DNA from: DG-33 sp964345105 | GTDB taxonomy: Archaea > Hadarchaeota > Hadarchaeia > Hadarchaeales > Hadarchaeaceae | DNA length: 22,942 nucleotides | Direction of reading: 5' to 3' | Assembly (NCBI GenBank): GCA_964345105.1 | Contig: CAYFPZ010000099.1 | Span: forward strand, 1 to 22,942 | Part shown: positions 1-8,076 of the stretch, one piece after another | Numbering within the stretch: position 1 is the first letter of the stretch | Layout: the number at the start of each line of letters is the position of its first letter | Notes under the pieces: generated by a model | The model's database searches: none | What the model was told of the DNA's origin: nothing | What the model saw: only the letters and a program-made list of their open reading frames with translations | Made by a program: the position numbers and the translations under genes

Positions 1-56
1 AGAGAGGAGTTTATTGTTTAAGATTCCTTCAGATAAAACCCGTATAATCTCTGTTT

Positions 57-767
57 TTAAAATTTCTTGTTGAATTTATGGAAGAGTACAGATAGTAATG
101 CAAGGTGCACAGCAAATCCTACTCCTAGATGAATGTAATCATGAATACCGATGGTTAATACTTTGTCGAGGGCCATGAATGTCCAGAAGTTTGGGACCAG
201 GCCGAAAACATACTTCCAGTTTTCGGCGATGAAGAAGGCGAAGAGGGGTAGGAGGAATGCACCTCCAAGCGTTTTCATCACGGCGAAACCTTGTACTTTG
301 TTACTTGCAAGTACGTTTATTATCAACGCCATCACCGGCGTGAACACGGCAAACAGAACCGCAACCGGCAGATACAAAAGAAATGGGACTTCCACAAGGC
401 CGGTTAGTGCCGGAAACATGGCGACATAGATAAACGAGAACAACGTCATTAATAACATTCTGTAGATGAGGTAGGCGCTCCTTGAAATAGGCATGACACG
501 TAACACCGTTAGCAGGTTTTCATCGCGCTCATCCATGATGAGGAACGCAGTGATGAAACCAAACGTCATAGGCAGTAAAATAGCCATCATCATGAACAAC
601 ATGGGGTAAAATGGTTCGAGGTAGTACACATTCTCTGAAATCCATGGGATGACGAACCTGGCCACCACAGCGAAAATTATTGGATATAATGCAAAGGCGT
701 AAAGATACAATCTTTCTCTTATGATGCTTCTTAAGTCGCTTGCGAGTAGTTTGCTGGCGTATGCCAC
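57..767 (-). CDS. ABC-2 type exporter permease, second subunit
   Basis: Integral membrane subunit of an ABC exporter, 236 residues. About six hydrophobic segments are visible (roughly 22-42, 53-78, 100-120, 130-155, 165-182, 215-232), and the ends are basic. A charged DERDE stretch (79-83) followed by a leucine-rich, then Arg-Val-Met-Pro segment resembles the coupling region of small ABC-2 permeases annotated as fluoroquinolone-type exporters. I recall that likeness from the family and have not searched it. The start is GTG, one base after the stop of the upstream permease, with a purine-rich GGGGGGAAAG stretch just before it. It is the last gene of a three-gene minus-strand unit with another permease and the ATPase. 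The exported substrate cannot be told from sequence. Confidence 0.85.
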   Translation of the reverse strand: MAYASKLLASDLRSIIRERLYLYAFALYPIIFAVVARFVIPWISENVYYLEPFYPMLFMMMAILLPMTFGFITAFLIMDERDENLLTVLRVMPISRSAYLIYRMLLMTLFSFIYVAMFPALTGLVEVPFLLYLPVAVLFAVFTPVMALIINVLASNKVQGFAVMKTLGGAFLLPLFAFFIAENWKYVFGLVPNFWTFMALDKVLTIGIHDYIHLGVGFAVHLALLSVLFHKFNKKF

Positions 768-768
768 T

Positions 769-1470
769 TTACTTTCCCCCCATTACTATATGTTTGTAGA
801 ACGCTCTCTTTGCGAGATGATAGCATAAAGCTGTCCATAAGGACAGATAAACAACTGAATATACTGTCTCCCATAAGGCGACTTCGCTGAACACCCCTTT
901 GAGTAGGAAAAAGGATGTCTGTGAAGGCCATAGGTAGAATATAACGTTTTCATACAATCCGGATACGTGCAGCATTGGGGGAATGAACAATACCAGAGAT
1001 GAAAGCCCCACCGTGAGTAAATATTCGTTTATGCTTTTGCATCTTGACACCAAGATGAAGCCAAGCAGTATAAGAAACACGGATGTGAGAATTATTCCAA
1101 GGAACATGTAAAGGTAGTTGAACTCGAATCCATGAACAAGGAATAAAAACAGCAAAGCTGCTACAACCGAAAGCGTAGTGAGTGATATTATCTTAGCAAG
1201 AAAATAGTTTCGTGTCTCCATTGGTGTGACGGTGAGTGCTTGGAGTGTGTTTTCGGTTTTTTCAAATAGCACTAGTGCTCCAACGAACATGATGCCAATT
1301 AGTGCCGGATCCCAATACAAAAACACGGTACGAAAGTATTCCGTGTCAATGAATGGTATTGCCTTAATGGCTAGGTAGTACAGTACAACGCTTGCTATCG
1401 AGAGATGGATTATCTTGTACCTGGATTGTAGGATGAACTCCCATTTGATCATTGTCTTAAGTTGATTCAT
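769..1470 (-). CDS. ABC-2 type exporter permease, first subunit
   Basis: Integral membrane subunit of the same exporter, 233 residues with about six hydrophobic segments. A short cytoplasmic N-terminus (to about residue 20) precedes the first segment. The FEKTENTLQAL motif (69-79), then Val-Thr-Pro, is typical of ABC-2 permeases and probably contacts the ATPase (family knowledge plus inference). Its ATG lies inside the ATGA overlap with the ATPase gene, so the two are translationally coupled. The second permease follows after one base. Two different half-size permeases with one ATPase imply a heterodimeric channel. The substrate is unknown. Confidence 0.86.
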   Translation of the reverse strand: MNQLKTMIKWEFILQSRYKIIHLSIASVVLYYLAIKAIPFIDTEYFRTVFLYWDPALIGIMFVGALVLFEKTENTLQALTVTPMETRNYFLAKIISLTTLSVVAALLFLFLVHGFEFNYLYMFLGIILTSVFLILLGFILVSRCKSINEYLLTVGLSSLVLFIPPMLHVSGLYENVIFYLWPSQTSFFLLKGVFSEVALWETVYSVVYLSLWTALCYHLAKRAFYKHIVMGGK

Positions 1471-2321
1471 TCCAGCTGCCTTCCAGTAACCTTAATGAAT
1501 ACATCCTCTAGAGTTGCCTCAGCAGTGTGGATGGTCTGAACTTGCCCTCCTTTTAGCAGTTTAATGAATTTGCTGTTCGTACCAAGATTTGCCAGTTGGA
1601 ACTTGTCCCGTATGAGTTTATCGCCTTTGAGATATTCCACTCTGACGACTTTTTTGCCATGTTTTATCTTAAGTTCCTTTGGGCTCGCAATCAGGTTTAA
1701 TTTGCCATCTATTATGAATCCTACCCTGTCACAAAGCTCGTCAGCATCAGTCATATTATGCGTTGTAAGAAAGATTGATTTGCCCTCCTTTTTCTTTTTC
1801 AGGATGATGTTTTTGACCTGTCTGGAGCTGACTGGGTCAAGACCAGTGGTGGGTTCATCTAGAAACAGTATTTGAGGGTTGTTGAGCAATGCCCGTATGA
1901 AATTTAGTTTCATTTGCATACCCTTGGAAAATGCGCCTACCCTCTGATTGGCGTCTTGGTCTAGGTCTACCATTTTCAGCAGTTCATGAGGATTAACGGT
2001 TTTCCTACTGTAAAAAGAAGCAAACAGTTCTAGGTTCTCCAAGGCGGTTAGTTTCTGGTAATGATTGGGGAATTCGAAGCAGATACCAATTCTCTCATAT
2101 AAGTCTGATCTCCAGTTTTGAAGGTCTTTACCTAGTAATTCAACATTTCCGCCGTATCCTTTGAGTAGTCCTATGATTACCTTTTGTGTGGTGGTCTTCC
2201 CTGCACCATTTGGTCCTAAGAACCCAAAGATTTCTCCTTCCTTTATTTGGAAAGAAATTCCGTTTAATGCTTTCTTTTTTGATTTTGGATATATGAACTC
2301 AAGATTTTCTATTTTTATCAT
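1467..2321 (-). CDS. ABC exporter ATP-binding protein
   Basis: Cytoplasmic ATPase that drives the two permeases encoded downstream; 284 residues, COG1131/CcmA-like. Visible motifs in order: Walker A GPNGAGKT (36-43), a Q-loop region with Glu83 in CFEFPNHYQKLTA, signature FSKGMQ (131-136), Walker B ILFLDEPTTGLD (151-162) and switch His188 in TTHNM. SKGM-type signatures are common in ABC-2 exporters, so this one is not degenerate. The C-terminal 80 residues form the small variable domain usual for drug/antibiotic exporters. An AAAAGGAGG stretch lies 13 bases upstream of the ATG and a TATA-like box at 2363-2374. The first gene of the unit, transcribed away from the archease-RtcB genes. Confidence 0.93.
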   Translation of the reverse strand: MIKIENLEFIYPKSKKKALNGISFQIKEGEIFGFLGPNGAGKTTTQKVIIGLLKGYGGNVELLGKDLQNWRSDLYERIGICFEFPNHYQKLTALENLELFASFYSRKTVNPHELLKMVDLDQDANQRVGAFSKGMQMKLNFIRALLNNPQILFLDEPTTGLDPVSSRQVKNIILKKKKEGKSIFLTTHNMTDADELCDRVGFIIDGKLNLIASPKELKIKHGKKVVRVEYLKGDKLIRDKFQLANLGTNSKFIKLLKGGQVQTIHTAEATLEDVFIKVTGRQLE

Positions 2322-2362
2322 ATCACATCCCCATCCTCCTTTTACCCGTATCGCTTCTCGTC

Positions 2363-2374
2363 TTAAATATAAAT
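2363..2374 (-). promoter_or_regulatory. TATA box for the ABC exporter operon, nearly symmetrical
   Basis: Reads ATTTATATTTAA on the minus strand, a good archaeal TATA box. It lies about 45 bp upstream of the ATPase ATG, placing transcription start near 2340 beside the ribosome-binding site. The plus-strand reading, TTAAATATAAAT, is also TATA-like and sits about 30 bp before a 9-codon plus-strand frame at 2398. The element could therefore be bidirectional. Position and sequence are seen; function is inferred. Confidence 0.5.
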
Positions 2375-2397
2375 CCGCCTAATGTCGAGGTGGCAAA

Positions 2398-2427
2398 ATG
2401 AGCGTGGAAATCCTCCTTATCCTCTAG
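2398..2427 (+). other. possible 9-codon leader peptide frame
   Basis: ATG followed by eight codons and TAG, giving MSVEILLIL. A GAGGTG stretch precedes the ATG by six bases and a TATA-like element lies about 30 bp upstream. It sits in the 177-bp gap between the divergent ABC exporter and archease. It may be chance, a leader, or a scrap of a lost gene. There is no direct evidence of translation. Confidence 0.15.
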
Positions 2428-2458
2428 AACCTGCTAGGGTGCCCGTTCAGCGCCTCGG

Positions 2459-2469
2459 TTAGATTTATC
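2459..2469 (+). promoter_or_regulatory. weak TATA-like element before archease
   Basis: TTAGATTTATC is centred about 34 bp upstream of the preferred archease ATG at 2499. That would give a transcript with almost no leader. No Shine-Dalgarno sequence precedes this ATG, which fits leaderless or short-leader initiation. The match is weak and the call is inference. Confidence 0.25.
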
Positions 2470-2498
2470 CCAAACCATCCTAGAATTAAATGATAACC

Positions 2499-2924
2499 AT
2501 GAAGCGCTTCGAGTGGGTCGAGCACCCGTCGGACATCGGCTTTCGCGCTTACGGTCACGACTTAGCTGAGGCCTTCGAGAACGCGGCGCTTGCTCTCTTC
2601 GAGGTGATGGTCGATACGAGCAAAGTCGAGCCGCGCGAGGAAGTCAAGGTCGAGCTGGAGGCTGAGGACGAGGGGGCGCTGCTTTACGATTGGTTAAATC
2701 GACTACTCTACTTTCACGACACCCAAAATTTGGTAATGTCAAAGTTCAAGGTATCAATTTCTGGGGCCAATGGTGGTTTCAAGCTCATTGCTCGAGTTTG
2801 GGGAGAACCGTTTGACCCGACTAAGCACCCCGAGAGAACCGCAGTCAAGGCGATGACCTACCACATGATGGAAATCAAGTGTGAACCTGAACGCTGCTCG
2901 GTGCAAGCGGTCGTAGATATTTAA
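2499..2924 (+). CDS. archease, RtcB activator
   Basis: Small metal-binding cofactor that speeds RtcB guanylylation and allows multiple turnover in tRNA splicing and RNA repair. From this ATG the protein has 141 residues. The HPSDIG motif then puts the metal-ligand Asp at residue 12, as in the Pyrococcus protein. The family-typical C-terminal Asp-Ile (VVDI) supplies the other ligand. An ATG three codons upstream (2490) would also be open, but the residue-12 register and the MKRFEWVEH start favour this one. The ALLYDWLNRLLYFHD block is characteristic. RtcB follows after 68 bp in the same direction, the usual partner arrangement. Confidence 0.95.
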   Translation: MKRFEWVEHPSDIGFRAYGHDLAEAFENAALALFEVMVDTSKVEPREEVKVELEAEDEGALLYDWLNRLLYFHDTQNLVMSKFKVSISGANGGFKLIARVWGEPFDPTKHPERTAVKAMTYHMMEIKCEPERCSVQAVVDI

Positions 2925-2992
2925 AAAATTGCACGTTTTTCAAACCAAAGAGTAATTAACTTTACGAGCACCTATTAGTTTAAGGTGTAAAA

Positions 2993-4447
2993 ATGGTGTG
3001 GACAGATAAGATTAAGCAAATCGACGATGTGCGGTGGGAGATTCCTAAGGACCACAAGCCTGGGATGCGAGTTCCAGTTCGGATATACGCTGACGCCGAG
3101 CTGCTAAATGAAATGCGCAGGGATATGACGCTGGAGCAAGCCACGAATGTATCATTCCTGCAGGGCATCTACAAATACTCGATAACGCTACCAGATGGTC
3201 ATCAAGGATACGGATTTCCGATAGGTGGGGTTGCGGCCACCGACGCTGAGATGGGTGTTGTTAGCCCCGGAGGTGTAGGATACGACATCAACTGTGGAGT
3301 GCGGTTGTTGCAGACCAATTTTGACAAAAAAGACATCGAGCCGAAACTCCGCGAACTTGTAGACGCGTTCTTCCGAAACGTGCCCTCAGGGTTGGGTAGC
3401 AGGGGAAAGGTCAAGCTTACCTATTCCCAGCTTGATGAAGTTCTTGAGAACGGTGTAAGGTGGGCTGTTGAGAATGGTTTTGGCTGGGAAGAAGACATGG
3501 AAAGACTTGAAGAGGGAGGGTGCCTTGCCGGTGCTGATGCGAGTAGAGTAAGCCAACGTGCAAAAGAACGCGGCCTCCCCCAGCTTGGCAGCCTTGGAAG
3601 TGGAAATCATTTCTTGGAGATTCAAGTGGTAGATAAAATTTTTGACCAGGAAGTCGCTTCCTCTTTTGGGATAACCCACGAGGGGCAAGTCACGGTCACG
3701 ATTCACACCGGATCGAGAGGTCTGGGCCATCAGGTTTGCTCGGACTATTTAAGAACTATGGAACGTATCGTTAGAAAATATGGCATAACTCTCCCTGATA
3801 GAGAGCTTGTAAATGTTCCAATAAATTCGCCTGAGGGGCAGGCATATCTCGCAGCGATGGCGTGCGCTGCAAACTATGGATTCACAAATAGACAGATGAT
3901 TACACATTGGGTGAGACAATCGTTCGAGCAAGTCTTTGGACAGGACGCGGAAAAATTGGGTCTCCGCCTTGTTTATGGACTCGCACATAACATCGCTAAA
4001 TTTGAGGAGCACCAAATTGACGGAGGACGCAAGAAAGTTTGTGTACATCGGAAAGGTGCTACAAGAGCATTTCCCCCTGGACACCCAAGTGTGCCCGCCA
4101 TTTACCGTAGCGTTGGGCAACCGGTGCTTATCCCGGGGGATATGGGCACTGCCTCCTACGTGCTCGTGGGCACCGAGCGGGCGATGCAGGAGACGTTTGC
4201 TTCGACCGCCCACGGCGCAGGGCGCCACATGAGCCGCACGGCGGCGCTCAAGCAGTTCTGGGGTGAAGATGTGAAGAAAGAGCTCGAGTCGAAGGGCATC
4301 ATAGTGCGAGCAGCTAAGATTTCGGTAATCGCAGAGGAGGCGCCAAGAAGTTATAAAGATATCCATAAGGTCTGTGAGGTGTCCCATAGGGCGGGAATCG
4401 CTCGAATGGTCGCCCGCTTGAAACCTGTGGGAGTTGCAAAGGGTTAA
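2993..4447 (+). CDS. rtcB: RNA-splicing ligase RtcB
   Basis: Joins 2',3'-cyclic phosphate (or 3'-phosphate) to 5'-OH RNA ends with GTP and Mn2+, in archaeal tRNA exon ligation and RNA repair. The protein has 484 residues, full length and without an intein. Active-site residues are all present: Asp98 and Cys101 (GYDINCG), His206 (GSGNHFLE), His238 (TIHTGSRGLGHQ), His332 (LAHNIAKFEEH), and the guanylylated His407 (AHGAGRHMSR). These match the known Pyrococcus residues with an offset of 3-4. AAGGTG lies just upstream of the ATG. Archease precedes it, and the SPOUT methyltransferase gene starts three bases after its stop, suggesting a shared RNA-maintenance transcript. Confidence 0.97.
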   Translation: MVWTDKIKQIDDVRWEIPKDHKPGMRVPVRIYADAELLNEMRRDMTLEQATNVSFLQGIYKYSITLPDGHQGYGFPIGGVAATDAEMGVVSPGGVGYDINCGVRLLQTNFDKKDIEPKLRELVDAFFRNVPSGLGSRGKVKLTYSQLDEVLENGVRWAVENGFGWEEDMERLEEGGCLAGADASRVSQRAKERGLPQLGSLGSGNHFLEIQVVDKIFDQEVASSFGITHEGQVTVTIHTGSRGLGHQVCSDYLRTMERIVRKYGITLPDRELVNVPINSPEGQAYLAAMACAANYGFTNRQMITHWVRQSFEQVFGQDAEKLGLRLVYGLAHNIAKFEEHQIDGGRKKVCVHRKGATRAFPPGHPSVPAIYRSVGQPVLIPGDMGTASYVLVGTERAMQETFASTAHGAGRHMSRTAALKQFWGEDVKKELESKGIIVRAAKISVIAEEAPRSYKDIHKVCEVSHRAGIARMVARLKPVGVAKG

Positions 4448-4450
4448 GCG

Positions 4451-5308
4451 ATGATGCCCAGAACATCCACATCGTTTTTCGTGCTGCTGCCGTCCTCGCT
4501 CGTTGCTGATGCACCTGACTTTCGACAGAAAACCCTCAAGATTGGTTCAATCGGGCGTGCGCTAGCGATTTTTCGTGTTGGTAAGGTTTGCATTTATCAC
4601 GACGATGACCCCCACGTTAAAAATCAAGCCTTAGAGACCAAGATTATCTCAACACTTTTGCATTATATGGAAACGCCGCAATATCTGCGCAAACTCCTAT
4701 TTCCACGTGCGCGAGAGCTTCGCTACGCTGGTTTGCTACCGCCGCTGCGTATACCCTCCCACCCGCTCGCAGATGAAAAAACCGTCGCTGGCAATTATCG
4801 TGAAGCCGTCGTTATAGACGTGGGCAAAAGTGGTAGCCTGCTTGAACTCGGTATACATGAGCGTGGTTTCACAAGTGAAAAACTTAGGGTTGGTCAGCGG
4901 GTAACGGTTAGACTCGGAGAAGGTTTGGGTGAGGGCAAACGCGCAATCGAGCAGGTACCACGGAACGCAGTCGGTGAATACTGGGGCTACGAAGTCCTAC
5001 GGGCGAAAACCCTCGCAGATGCTTTAAAAGTTCTGAAAGTAGATTATACGATAGGAACGTCGCGGCACGGCCAAAATTTATATGAAGCTGTGCAAGCGAT
5101 AAGGAGTAGCAATCCTCGCAGCGTGGCGGTGGCTTTCGGGGGCTCTTATGCGGGCCTCTTCGAAATCTGCGAGCGCCAAGGCGTCGATGCGGGCAAACTC
5201 TTCGACGTCGTAATCAACACGATCCCGAGCCAAGGGGCTGCCACCGTTCGAACAGAGGAAGCGCTTGTGGCAACGCTCGCGCTGCTGAACGCGCTCATCG
5301 AGGGATAA
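4451..5308 (+). CDS. SPOUT-class RNA methyltransferase (COG2106 family)
   Basis: Predicted AdoMet-dependent RNA methyltransferase, 285 residues. The family (PF02598, including archaeal MTH1 and human SPOUT1/CENP-32) is annotated as putative RNA uridine-N3 methyltransferase; its archaeal target is not known to me with certainty. Two N-terminal blocks flank a probable OB-fold insertion (about 115-165). The C-terminal trefoil knot shows VAVAFGGSYAG (225-235) and the family hallmark NTIPSQGAATVRTEEA (256-271). Two adjacent ATGs (4451, 4454) could start it, and no clear Shine-Dalgarno is seen. It lies three bases after RtcB and one base before L3, a position often held by this family in archaea, consistent with a role in rRNA modification. 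Confidence 0.88.
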   Translation: MMPRTSTSFFVLLPSSLVADAPDFRQKTLKIGSIGRALAIFRVGKVCIYHDDDPHVKNQALETKIISTLLHYMETPQYLRKLLFPRARELRYAGLLPPLRIPSHPLADEKTVAGNYREAVVIDVGKSGSLLELGIHERGFTSEKLRVGQRVTVRLGEGLGEGKRAIEQVPRNAVGEYWGYEVLRAKTLADALKVLKVDYTIGTSRHGQNLYEAVQAIRSSNPRSVAVAFGGSYAGLFEICERQGVDAGKLFDVVINTIPSQGAATVRTEEALVATLALLNALIEG

Positions 5309-5309
5309 A

Positions 5310-6320
5310 ATGGGAAGGCGAAAACACCGTCCGAGGCGGGGCTCACTCGCCTACATGCCGCGAGTGCGAGCCCCACGCCCAATCGCCCATGTGCGGGCTT
5401 GGCCAGCGGAAGCTACCCTACGCCTCCAAGGGTTTGTCGGCTACAAGGCAGGAATGACCCAAGTCTTTATGATAGACGACCGCAAGAAAAGCCTGACTTC
5501 GGGCCAAGAGATAAATATTCCTGCTACGGTCATCGAGACCCCCCCTCTTATCATCTGTTCTGCTCGTCTGTACAGCTCGACCACCCGGGGACTCAACGCT
5601 GCAACGGATATCTGGGCGAGCGAGCTGCCGAAGGATCTTGCTAAAACGATGAACTTGCCCAAAAAGTACGACCAGCAGAAAGCGTTCGAGCGCGCAGAAG
5701 CACTCATCAAAGAGGGAAAAATTGTTGACGTTCGTGTACTCGCGTGTACACAGCCCCGCGCCAGCAACGTGCGCAAGAAAAAGCCAGACTTGATTGAAAT
5801 CCGCGTCGGAGGCAGCAAGGTAGAGGAAAGGTGGAATTACTGCAAGGGATTGCTGGGGAAGCAGGTCCGCGTTGCCGATGTTTTTAAAGAGGGTGAATAC
5901 GTCGATGTGCTCGCGATCACTAAGGGCAAAGGATTCCAGGGGCCCGTCAAACGCTGGGGAATCAAAATTTTGCCTCGCAAGACCAAGGAGGGGCACCGCC
6001 AAGTTGGGACGCTCGGCCCTTGGTCGCCCGCGCGGGTAATGTGGACCGTCCCCGCCGCAGGACAGATGGGCTACCACCAGCGCACGGATTTCAACAAGCG
6101 CATTTTAAAGCTCGGGGGTGATGGGAAGGAGGTGACGCCAAGTGGTGGTTTCCTCAGGTATGGTCCAATCAAGGGAGATTTCATCGTGCTCGCGGGATCG
6201 GTGCCAAGCCCCACGAAACGGCTTGTGCAACTCCGACAACCCATGCGCTTGCCCGCTGGAACTCCGACCTCGCCGCCCTCTATCACTTACATAAGCATGG
6301 CTTCCCAGCAGGGTGCATGA
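5310..6320 (+). CDS. rpl3: large ribosomal subunit protein uL3
   Basis: First ribosomal protein of the cluster, 336 residues, archaeal length. It binds near the 3' end of 23S rRNA and its long extension reaches the peptidyl-transferase centre. Family marks: MGRRKHRPRRGSL start, FVGYKAGMTQV (about 42-52), ITKGKGFQGPVKRWG (about 204-218), and the glycine-rich GQMGYHQRT region. GAGGG lies five bases before the ATG, which itself is one base after the methyltransferase stop. L4 follows immediately. Confidence 0.97.
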   Translation: MGRRKHRPRRGSLAYMPRVRAPRPIAHVRAWPAEATLRLQGFVGYKAGMTQVFMIDDRKKSLTSGQEINIPATVIETPPLIICSARLYSSTTRGLNAATDIWASELPKDLAKTMNLPKKYDQQKAFERAEALIKEGKIVDVRVLACTQPRASNVRKKKPDLIEIRVGGSKVEERWNYCKGLLGKQVRVADVFKEGEYVDVLAITKGKGFQGPVKRWGIKILPRKTKEGHRQVGTLGPWSPARVMWTVPAAGQMGYHQRTDFNKRILKLGGDGKEVTPSGGFLRYGPIKGDFIVLAGSVPSPTKRLVQLRQPMRLPAGTPTSPPSITYISMASQQGA

Positions 6321-6322
6321 AA

Positions 6323-7105
6323 ATGAAAGTCCACGTATATTCTCTTGAGGGTAAACCCGTCGAGGAGATAGAGCTCCCGGCAATCTTCGATGAGCAGTTC
6401 AGACCTGATGTTATTAAGCGCGCGGTGATGGCTGCCCAGACTGCCCGGCTTCAGCCTTGGGGGGCTAACTGGATGGCGGGCAAGCGCACTTCCGCCGAGA
6501 CATGGGGGAAGGGGCATGGCGTTGCTCGAGTTCGTCGTGTGAAGGGAACTCGTTACCCCGCTGCTGGACGTGGAGCTTTTGCTCCCTTCACGGTCGGCGG
6601 AAGGCGGGCCCACCCACCGAAAGTCGAAAAGGTTCTCCGCGAGCGTATCAACCGAAAAGAACGCCGGCTTGCCGTTCGCTCGACGGTCGCTGCTACCAAG
6701 GAGAAAAAGTTGGTCAGCTCAAGGGGGCACATCGTTGAAAGCGTTGCTGAACTGCCGCTCGTGGTGACTGACGAGCTTGAGGGGATTGGGCGGGCCAGCC
6801 AGACGAAGGAAATCTTCCAAAAGCTCGGGTTGTGGCAGGACGTGCAGCGTGTAGCTAGGAGTAAGCGAGTGCGGGCAGGGCGCGGCAAGATGCGCAGCAG
6901 GCGATATCGGCAGGCTGTCGGTCCACTTATCGTGGTGGGCGAAGACAAGGGCATCAAACTCGGTGCGAGGAACTTGCCCGGCGTCGAGGTCGTGAAAGTT
7001 AGAACTCTTAACGCGGAACAGCTCGCCCCTGGAGGCGTTGCAGGGAGGCTTACAGTATGGACAAAAGGAGCTATTCAAAAGCTCGCCGGAGGATTGTTCG
7101 TATGA
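6323..7105 (+). CDS. rpl4: large ribosomal subunit protein uL4
   Basis: Early-assembly 23S rRNA-binding protein whose internal loop lines the exit tunnel; 260 residues from this start. The family start MKVHVYSLEGKPVEEIELP and the arginine/glycine-rich loop around WMAGKRTSAETWGKGHG are clear. An ATG two codons upstream (6317) forms an ATGA overlap with L3, but the GGTG Shine-Dalgarno is one base from it and seven bases from 6323, so I prefer 6323. The gene ends in an ATGA overlap with L23. Confidence 0.96.
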   Translation: MKVHVYSLEGKPVEEIELPAIFDEQFRPDVIKRAVMAAQTARLQPWGANWMAGKRTSAETWGKGHGVARVRRVKGTRYPAAGRGAFAPFTVGGRRAHPPKVEKVLRERINRKERRLAVRSTVAATKEKKLVSSRGHIVESVAELPLVVTDELEGIGRASQTKEIFQKLGLWQDVQRVARSKRVRAGRGKMRSRRYRQAVGPLIVVGEDKGIKLGARNLPGVEVVKVRTLNAEQLAPGGVAGRLTVWTKGAIQKLAGGLFV

Positions 7106-7365
7106 AGGACCCGCACAAAGTCGTGCTTTACCCACAGGCTACAGAGAAGGCCGTGAAGCTAATCGAATCTGAAAACAAGCTCATGTTTATCGTGGCGAAC
7201 GATGCAACCCGATCGGACGTGAAGCTTGCGATTGAGCTGCTTTTTGAAGTGAAAGTCGATAGCGTGAAAATAGAGGTAATCCCAGATGGGCGAAAACGCG
7301 CCTATGTGAAGCTCGCGCCTGAATTCATGGCGGACGAGATAGCCTCGAAACTGGGGATGATCTGA
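7102..7365 (+). CDS. rpl23: large ribosomal subunit protein uL23
   Basis: Tunnel-exit protein of the large subunit and docking site for SRP and the translocon; 87 residues. The conserved beginning MKDPHKVVLYPQATEKAV follows directly from this ATG, which overlaps the L4 stop as ATGA and has GGAGGA about nine bases upstream. The open frame extends 15 codons further upstream into L4, but that part is not family-like. The C-terminal LAPEFMADEIASKLGMI is typical of the archaeal form. Confidence 0.96.
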   Translation: MKDPHKVVLYPQATEKAVKLIESENKLMFIVANDATRSDVKLAIELLFEVKVDSVKIEVIPDGRKRAYVKLAPEFMADEIASKLGMI

Positions 7366-8072
7366 TGGGAAAGCGGATAAGAGCTCAAAGGCTCGGCAAA
7401 GGGGCGCCCACCTACCGTGCAAAGTCTTGGCGAAAGCTCGGTGAGGTTAAGCTACCTCCAGCCGAAAAGGAGGCTGAGGCAGTCGTGATAGACATTCTGC
7501 ATGATTCTGGCAGAAGTGCCCCGGTGGCTAGGATAAGGTATGGTGATAAGGAAGAGCGTTTGGTGCTCGCGCCTGAGGGGTTAAAAGTGGGCGATAAAAT
7601 AATGTGTGGTATCTCAGCCCCTATCAAGCCGGGCAACACGCTCTCACTTGCTGAGATTCCGGAGGGCACCCCACTTCACAACATCGAATCAAGACCGGGG
7701 GATGGGGGACGCTTTGTTCGCGCCTCCGGCACCCATGGTATCCTGATTGCCCACGACATCGGTCGTGCGACAGTCCAGCTCCCTTCGGGGGAAATTAGGG
7801 ATTTCAACCCACGTTGCCGAGCCACCGTGGGGGTTGTAGCTGGTGGTGGGCGTCTAGAGAAACCGTTCGTCAAGGCCGGAAAGCGTTATCACGCTATGCT
7901 CTCGCGAGGGAAGCCATACCCTCATGTGCGGGGTGTCGCAATGAATGTAGTCGACCACCCCTTCGGGGGAGGCAGGGGCAAGCATGCAGGCAGGCCGAAA
8001 ACCGTTGGAATGGGTGCGCCGCCTGGACAAAAGGTGGGATTAATAGCGGCAAAGAGAACTGGTAAGAGGTAA
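7365..8072 (+). CDS. rpl2: large ribosomal subunit protein uL2
   Basis: Highly conserved protein near the peptidyl-transferase centre and subunit bridge, 235 residues. Recognised by MGKRIRAQRLGKGAPTYRA, the SRPGDGGRFVRASGTHG block, and the diagnostic GVAMNVVDHPFGGGRGKHAGRP with the universally conserved His. The start overlaps the L23 stop by one base (TGATG), so coupling is likely. No oddities. Confidence 0.97.
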   Translation: MGKRIRAQRLGKGAPTYRAKSWRKLGEVKLPPAEKEAEAVVIDILHDSGRSAPVARIRYGDKEERLVLAPEGLKVGDKIMCGISAPIKPGNTLSLAEIPEGTPLHNIESRPGDGGRFVRASGTHGILIAHDIGRATVQLPSGEIRDFNPRCRATVGVVAGGGRLEKPFVKAGKRYHAMLSRGKPYPHVRGVAMNVVDHPFGGGRGKHAGRPKTVGMGAPPGQKVGLIAAKRTGKR

Positions 8073-8076
8073 AAAC

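Noticed and set aside
1850..1935. Degenerate ABC signature (FSKGMQ instead of LSGGQ)
   Set aside because: SKGM-type signatures are common in ABC-2 exporter ATPases; all other motifs are intact.
3749..4387. Long minus-strand open frame (212 codons) opposite RtcB
   Set aside because: Lies wholly antisense to conserved RtcB catalytic sequence and has no family-like features; the same holds for the other antisense frames over ribosomal genes.
2993..4447. Intein in RtcB, as in some archaea
   Set aside because: The protein has normal length (484 residues) and all active-site motifs are at expected spacing.
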